Origin: an uncultured Erysipelotrichaceae bacterium
GTDB lineage: Bacteria > Bacillota_I > Bacilli_A > RFN20 > CAG-826
Direction of reading: 5' to 3'
Length of the DNA: 64,000 bases
Assembly (NCBI GenBank): GCA_947166565.1
Contig: CAMVEL010000002.1
Coordinates: 62,001 to 126,000 of the forward strand
Positions 60,893-64,000 of this stretch are shown one piece after another. Numbering within the stretch: position 1 is the first letter of the stretch; every line of letters starts with the position of its first letter. Position numbers and translations under genes: made by a program. The notes under the pieces were generated by a model. It worked only from the letters and a program-made list of their open reading frames with translations. It searched no databases and was not told where the DNA came from.

Positions 60893-62458
60893 TTAGGCCT
60901 TTTCTTCCATCTCAGGGACCATCTTCCCCTGGAATTCGACGTAGATGCGTCCGTTGAATTCGTTGAGGTGGAGATTGCCTTTGAAGGAGACCCTATCCCC
61001 GATGATATCCTCTTTGCTGACCTTGAAGGCCACGAGGTAATTGCCTTGGCTTATCTCCGTCCTAACCGAAGTCCCCATCTTGGAGAAGACGATATTCTCG
61101 ACGGGGAAATCGCGGATGATGAATTTCGGTTCCTCGAAATCCTTGCCGAAGGGCCCGAATTTACGGATGAGGCGATAGGAATCCATGTTGATTTCGCTAG
61201 GAAGGAGCTCGATGGCCTTTTCCTTTTTCATAACGTGAGGATGGCTTGAAGCGAACGAAAGGAAGAATCTCGCGAATTCATCGTAGTCCTTCTTCCTTAT
61301 CGTTAGGCCCCCCGCGAAAGGATGGCCTCCGCTTCTAAGGAGGAAGGAGGCGGCCTCCTCTTGGAAAAGAAGGAAAGAACAGCCTTCCTTGCAACGGAAG
61401 GAACCGACTAGTTCATCTTCGTTGAGGCTGGATTCGGATAGGACTATGACGGGTTTATTGTATTTATCGAGCAATCTCCCCGCGAGCATCCCGTTAAGTC
61501 CTTCGAGGATATTGGCCTTGAGGATGATGCCGGGAACGTTGTCGTCGACCCGAAGACTCGCTTCGGCTTCATTGGCCTTGTTCCTTCTCGAAGTATTGAT
61601 TTCCTCGGCCCAAAAAGCCGTCTTGTTCTTGTCTTTGGCCTCGAGTTCAGCGAAATAATGGACGAGCTTTTGGCATTCATGGGCTTTTAGCATCCTCCCG
61701 ATCGCGTTGATCTTCGGGCCGATTTCGATGCCCAGAACCCTTTCGTCGATATAACGATGCTTCGTTAGCATCATGATCTCGGGGAATTCGAGTTCCCTGA
61801 TCTTCCTTAAGGCTAGGCCCACCAAAACGCGGTTTTGCCCTTTTATCGGCATCAAATCGGTGATGAGGGAAATGGCCCCCAAGGTCAATAGATAGGGATC
61901 GATAACCCCAAGGAGGGTGATTGAGAAAAGGAAACTTAGGCAGCCCGCGGATATACGGGCATCCCCATAATGGAGCAGCCCATCATGGATAATCGCGTTT
62001 GCGGGAGGCAAAGAAGAGGGGAGTTCATGATGATCGATGATCAAGACGTTGACCCCGTTTTGCCTAAGATAGGCGACCTCATCGAAGCAGCTGACCCCGT
62101 TATCGACGAGGATCAGGAGGCCGTAACCGCTTTTGAGGATCTTTTTGGCGTTTTCCATGTTCAGCCCATACCCATCCGTGTAACGGGAAGGGATAAAGAA
62201 GGAAACGTGATGATGGAGCAAAAGGAAGGTCCTCGTGAGGATTGAGGTCGCGAGGATCCCATCCGCATCGTAATCCCCATAGATGAGGATTTTCTGTTTG
62301 GCTTCCAAGGAGGCCTCGATCAAGGCTTTGCCTTCCTTTACGGAAGGTTCCTCATCGATGCGAGGGAATAAGGAAAAGGAAGGCTCTTTGGAAAAGGAGA
62401 TGTAATCATCCTCAGTCAGCCCGTAATAATCAAGCAACCTTTGCTTCAGGCTTTCCAT
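60893..62458 (-). CDS. recJ: Single-strand-specific exonuclease RecJ (short form)
   Basis: RecJ degrades single-stranded DNA 5' to 3' in recombination and repair. The DHH core motifs are visible: IYGDYDADGILATSIL, LVDNGVSC, IDHHELPS and the DHHA1 GGHPFAGGLTI, followed by an OB domain (VENIVFSKMGTSVRTEI, VSFKGNLHLNEFNGRIYVEF). At 521 residues it is shorter than Bacillus RecJ (about 780), which lacks nothing in the catalytic core here but has less C-terminal sequence. It lies between secDF and relA as in Bacilli; apt is missing. Confidence 0.9.
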   Translation of the reverse strand: MESLKQRLLDYYGLTEDDYISFSKEPSFSLFPRIDEEPSVKEGKALIEASLEAKQKILIYGDYDADGILATSILTRTFLLLHHHVSFFIPSRYTDGYGLNMENAKKILKSGYGLLILVDNGVSCFDEVAYLRQNGVNVLIIDHHELPSSLPPANAIIHDGLLHYGDARISAGCLSFLFSITLLGVIDPYLLTLGAISLITDLMPIKGQNRVLVGLALRKIRELEFPEIMMLTKHRYIDERVLGIEIGPKINAIGRMLKAHECQKLVHYFAELEAKDKNKTAFWAEEINTSRRNKANEAEASLRVDDNVPGIILKANILEGLNGMLAGRLLDKYNKPVIVLSESSLNEDELVGSFRCKEGCSFLLFQEEAASFLLRSGGHPFAGGLTIRKKDYDEFARFFLSFASSHPHVMKKEKAIELLPSEINMDSYRLIRKFGPFGKDFEEPKFIIRDFPVENIVFSKMGTSVRTEISQGNYLVAFKVSKEDIIGDRVSFKGNLHLNEFNGRIYVEFQGKMVPEMEEKA

Positions 62459-62478
62459 TAAGTCCTTCCTTTCTTTTT

Positions 62479-64000
62479 TTAGTCGTTGATACCGATGAAA
62501 ATCGATTCCTCGGCTTCGCTGGTCTTCTTCTTCATGAGCTGACCGGTCGTCTTCTTCTTTTTGCGTTTTGGCGCGCGGATATGGATCTTACCGAAGATCT
62601 TCATTAAGAAAGAGGCGACGCCGGGGAAGCAAACGATCATGAAGAGCAACCCAAGGACGATCGCGATGAAGGCTCCAACATAGACCCTGCTATAAACATA
62701 GGGGCCAAAGCCGAAATAGACGATCGCGATATAAGCGGCATAGGCGGAGAAAGTCATGACGTTCCCGGCTTCATAGGTGGTTGCCTTCTCAAGGGAATCG
62801 ACCTTGAATTCGAGGGTCCCCTTCTCCTTTTCCTTGCTTTCCTTCGCGTATTCCTTCTCGCCGTTAAGGATGAATAAGCCATAGGCGAGGATCGCGATGG
62901 AGGAAAGGGCGACGCCAACCGCGACGATTGGGGCCGCGGGGATACGGGTCGCGGCGAGGAAGAGGGTGCCGAATATCGATAGGGCAAAGCCGGAAATCGA
63001 GAGAGCAAGGCCTTTTCCTGGGCGGAAACGAAGCATGAAATAGAGGGCGGAGATCGCAAAGCCGACGCCTAAGGCAAGGGTGACTTGCCATAGATATGGC
63101 TGAGTTTCCGCATGGACGATGGAGGCAAAGCGGGCGTTGAAGTCGCTAACCTCGGATATATAACGGAGCTCGATCATTTCGGAAAGGGCTTCGTTGATAT
63201 CGCTTGAGGCCGCTTCGACATAAACGGGCTTATCCTCCGCGTCGAGGGCCCCGTTCCAGACCTTGATCGCGTGGTCCTTCTTCAAATCGATGGAGGACTT
63301 GAAGGAGATGTCGTAGGTATACCAATATTCGGAGACGCCTTCCCCGGCATCCGGGGTGTAATAGACGAGTTTCGGTTCGGAAAGCTTGATGTCATCGACG
63401 AGGTTATCGAGGATCTTGCCATCGAGTTCGAAGGCCGAGAGAAGACGCGGGGCGCCCGTGTTATCGAGTCCGCGGAGTTCGCTAGAAGAATAGAGGGCGG
63501 CCGCGGTGGTGCCGGAAATCTTGTTTTGGTCTGTGGAGCGGATCTCCAAACGGAGGGAGGTCTCGCTCGATCCTAAGGCCGGATCGTTATAGGGGGTGCC
63601 GTTGACGGCTTGGAAGGCGACGGTCGTCCCGATTCCGGCGGCCAATAAGACCGCGGAGACGATAAGACCGATCTTGCGGCCCTTCTTGAGGTCTTTGTTC
63701 GCGAAGGGGCCGAAATAGGATTGTTTCTCTTCCTTAAGGAGATCGGGGATGAGCTTCTCGTTGACCCTAAGCATCTTCGGGAAGGAGGATTGCATGGTGT
63801 CGTCATTGGTAAGGATCCACATGAGGATTCTGGTGATGATAAGGTTGACGAGCATCGAGATGACCCCGCCGACTGCGAGCATCAAGCCCGCTTTGGAGAA
63901 GATGTCCCCACCGAAAGCGTACATGCAAACGCCAAGGATGACGGAGGCGACGCCCATATCGACGATCGGCCAGGTGGATTTCTTGCTCGCTTCGGCGTTG
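62479..64000 (-). CDS. secDF: SecDF protein-export subunit, C-terminal part (cut by window edge)
   Basis: SecDF uses the proton gradient to pull exported proteins through SecYEG. The frame is open to the window end, so the true start is outside; the ATG at 63957 is internal. The first visible part is the end of the SecD membrane domain (NAEASKKS, then helices ending VNLIITRILMWIL), followed by a SecF half with a periplasmic loop (about 115-285 from 63957) and helices starting LGVGFAISALYFMLRFRPG. SecD and SecF are fused, as in Bacillus. The SecF motif usually rich in Asp/Arg is diverged. A basic tail (RAPKRKKKKTTG) ends the protein. It is followed by recJ after 20 bases. Confidence 0.85.
   Translation of the reverse strand, partial: NAEASKKSTWPIVDMGVASVILGVCMYAFGGDIFSKAGLMLAVGGVISMLVNLIITRILMWILTNDDTMQSSFPKMLRVNEKLIPDLLKEEKQSYFGPFANKDLKKGRKIGLIVSAVLLAAGIGTTVAFQAVNGTPYNDPALGSSETSLRLEIRSTDQNKISGTTAAALYSSSELRGLDNTGAPRLLSAFELDGKILDNLVDDIKLSEPKLVYYTPDAGEGVSEYWYTYDISFKSSIDLKKDHAIKVWNGALDAEDKPVYVEAASSDINEALSEMIELRYISEVSDFNARFASIVHAETQPYLWQVTLALGVGFAISALYFMLRFRPGKGLALSISGFALSIFGTLFLAATRIPAAPIVAVGVALSSIAILAYGLFILNGEKEYAKESKEKEKGTLEFKVDSLEKATTYEAGNVMTFSAYAAYIAIVYFGFGPYVYSRVYVGAFIAIVLGLLFMIVCFPGVASFLMKIFGKIHIRAPKRKKKKTTGQLMKKKTSEAEESIFIGIND

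Overview
The window looks like a chromosome segment of a Bacilli-type bacterium near the Mollicutes/Erysipelotrichia border (for example an uncultured Acholeplasma- or RF39-like lineage). The evidence is gene order. Large blocks follow Bacillus order: rsmE-mtaB-rpsU, ybeY-cdd-era-recO-glyS-dnaG-rpoD-trmK-ispH-cshB-nfo, yqeG-yqeH-yhbY-yqeK-rsfS, yqhY-nusB-xseA-xseB-dxs and aspS-hisS-relA-recJ-secDF. Many partner genes of those blocks are missing, which suggests a reduced genome. TGA is used as a stop (for example parE, cdd, yqeH), so the code is standard rather than the mycoplasma code. Isoprenoids come from the MEP pathway (dxs, ispG, ispH). I see no rRNA, tRNA, CRISPR, prophage or insertion sequence. 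Identities rest on motif recognition and gene order only; no database search was run.

Layout. 1-3 kb: end of holA, rpsT, and an acyl-adenylate ligase fused to a carrier protein. 3-8.3 kb: fmt, a nuclease-helicase fusion and lepA. 8.4-14.5 kb: a degenerate Fic-like protein, a small membrane protein, hemW, a TM2 protein, rsmE, an unknown gene and mtaB. 14.5-17.1 kb: rpmF, deoC, rpsU and a C39 peptidase-membrane protein with no ATPase. 17.1-30 kb: the ybeY-to-nfo housekeeping block, with an extra sigma factor beside rpoD and ispH and ispG on the other strand. 30-34.7 kb: rpmG, an MBL hydrolase, efp, a UPF0154 gene and fakB-fakA. 35-40.7 kb: plsY and parE-parC. 41-44 kb: the yqeG-to-rsfS ribosome-assembly block. 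44.6-64 kb: an unbroken run of minus-strand genes (deoB, xerD, dinB, dxs, xseBA, nusB, yqhY, tkt, aspS, hisS, relA, recJ, secDF).

The main architectural result is that the window spans the replication terminus. Genes left of about 44.1 kb are mostly on the plus strand and all genes right of it are on the minus strand. Exactly in the gap lies a 28-bp sequence with the layout and arms of a dif site, 1.6 kb from a XerD-type recombinase and 3.5 kb from the topoisomerase IV genes. The gaps in this zone also carry repeated TTTTCCACA (DnaA-box-like) and CTACTAA/TTAGTAG words, and two copies of the palindrome GCGCGTGCGCGC.

The best candidate for an undescribed system links two distant loci. The orphan C39 peptidase-membrane protein at 15.9 kb and a short open frame at 58.3 kb share a homologous upstream element (30 of 35 bases in the core). 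The short locus can encode a cationic, single-helix peptide preceded by a Gly-Gly pair, which is the type of site C39 peptidases cut. A second sigma factor next to rpoD could serve such a shared promoter. That link is inference. Other unusual items are a HisRS with a 60-residue Cys/His-rich tail, an EF-P with Met at the usual modified-Lys position, a Fic-fold protein without its catalytic motif, and several promoters with inverted repeats in the spacer.
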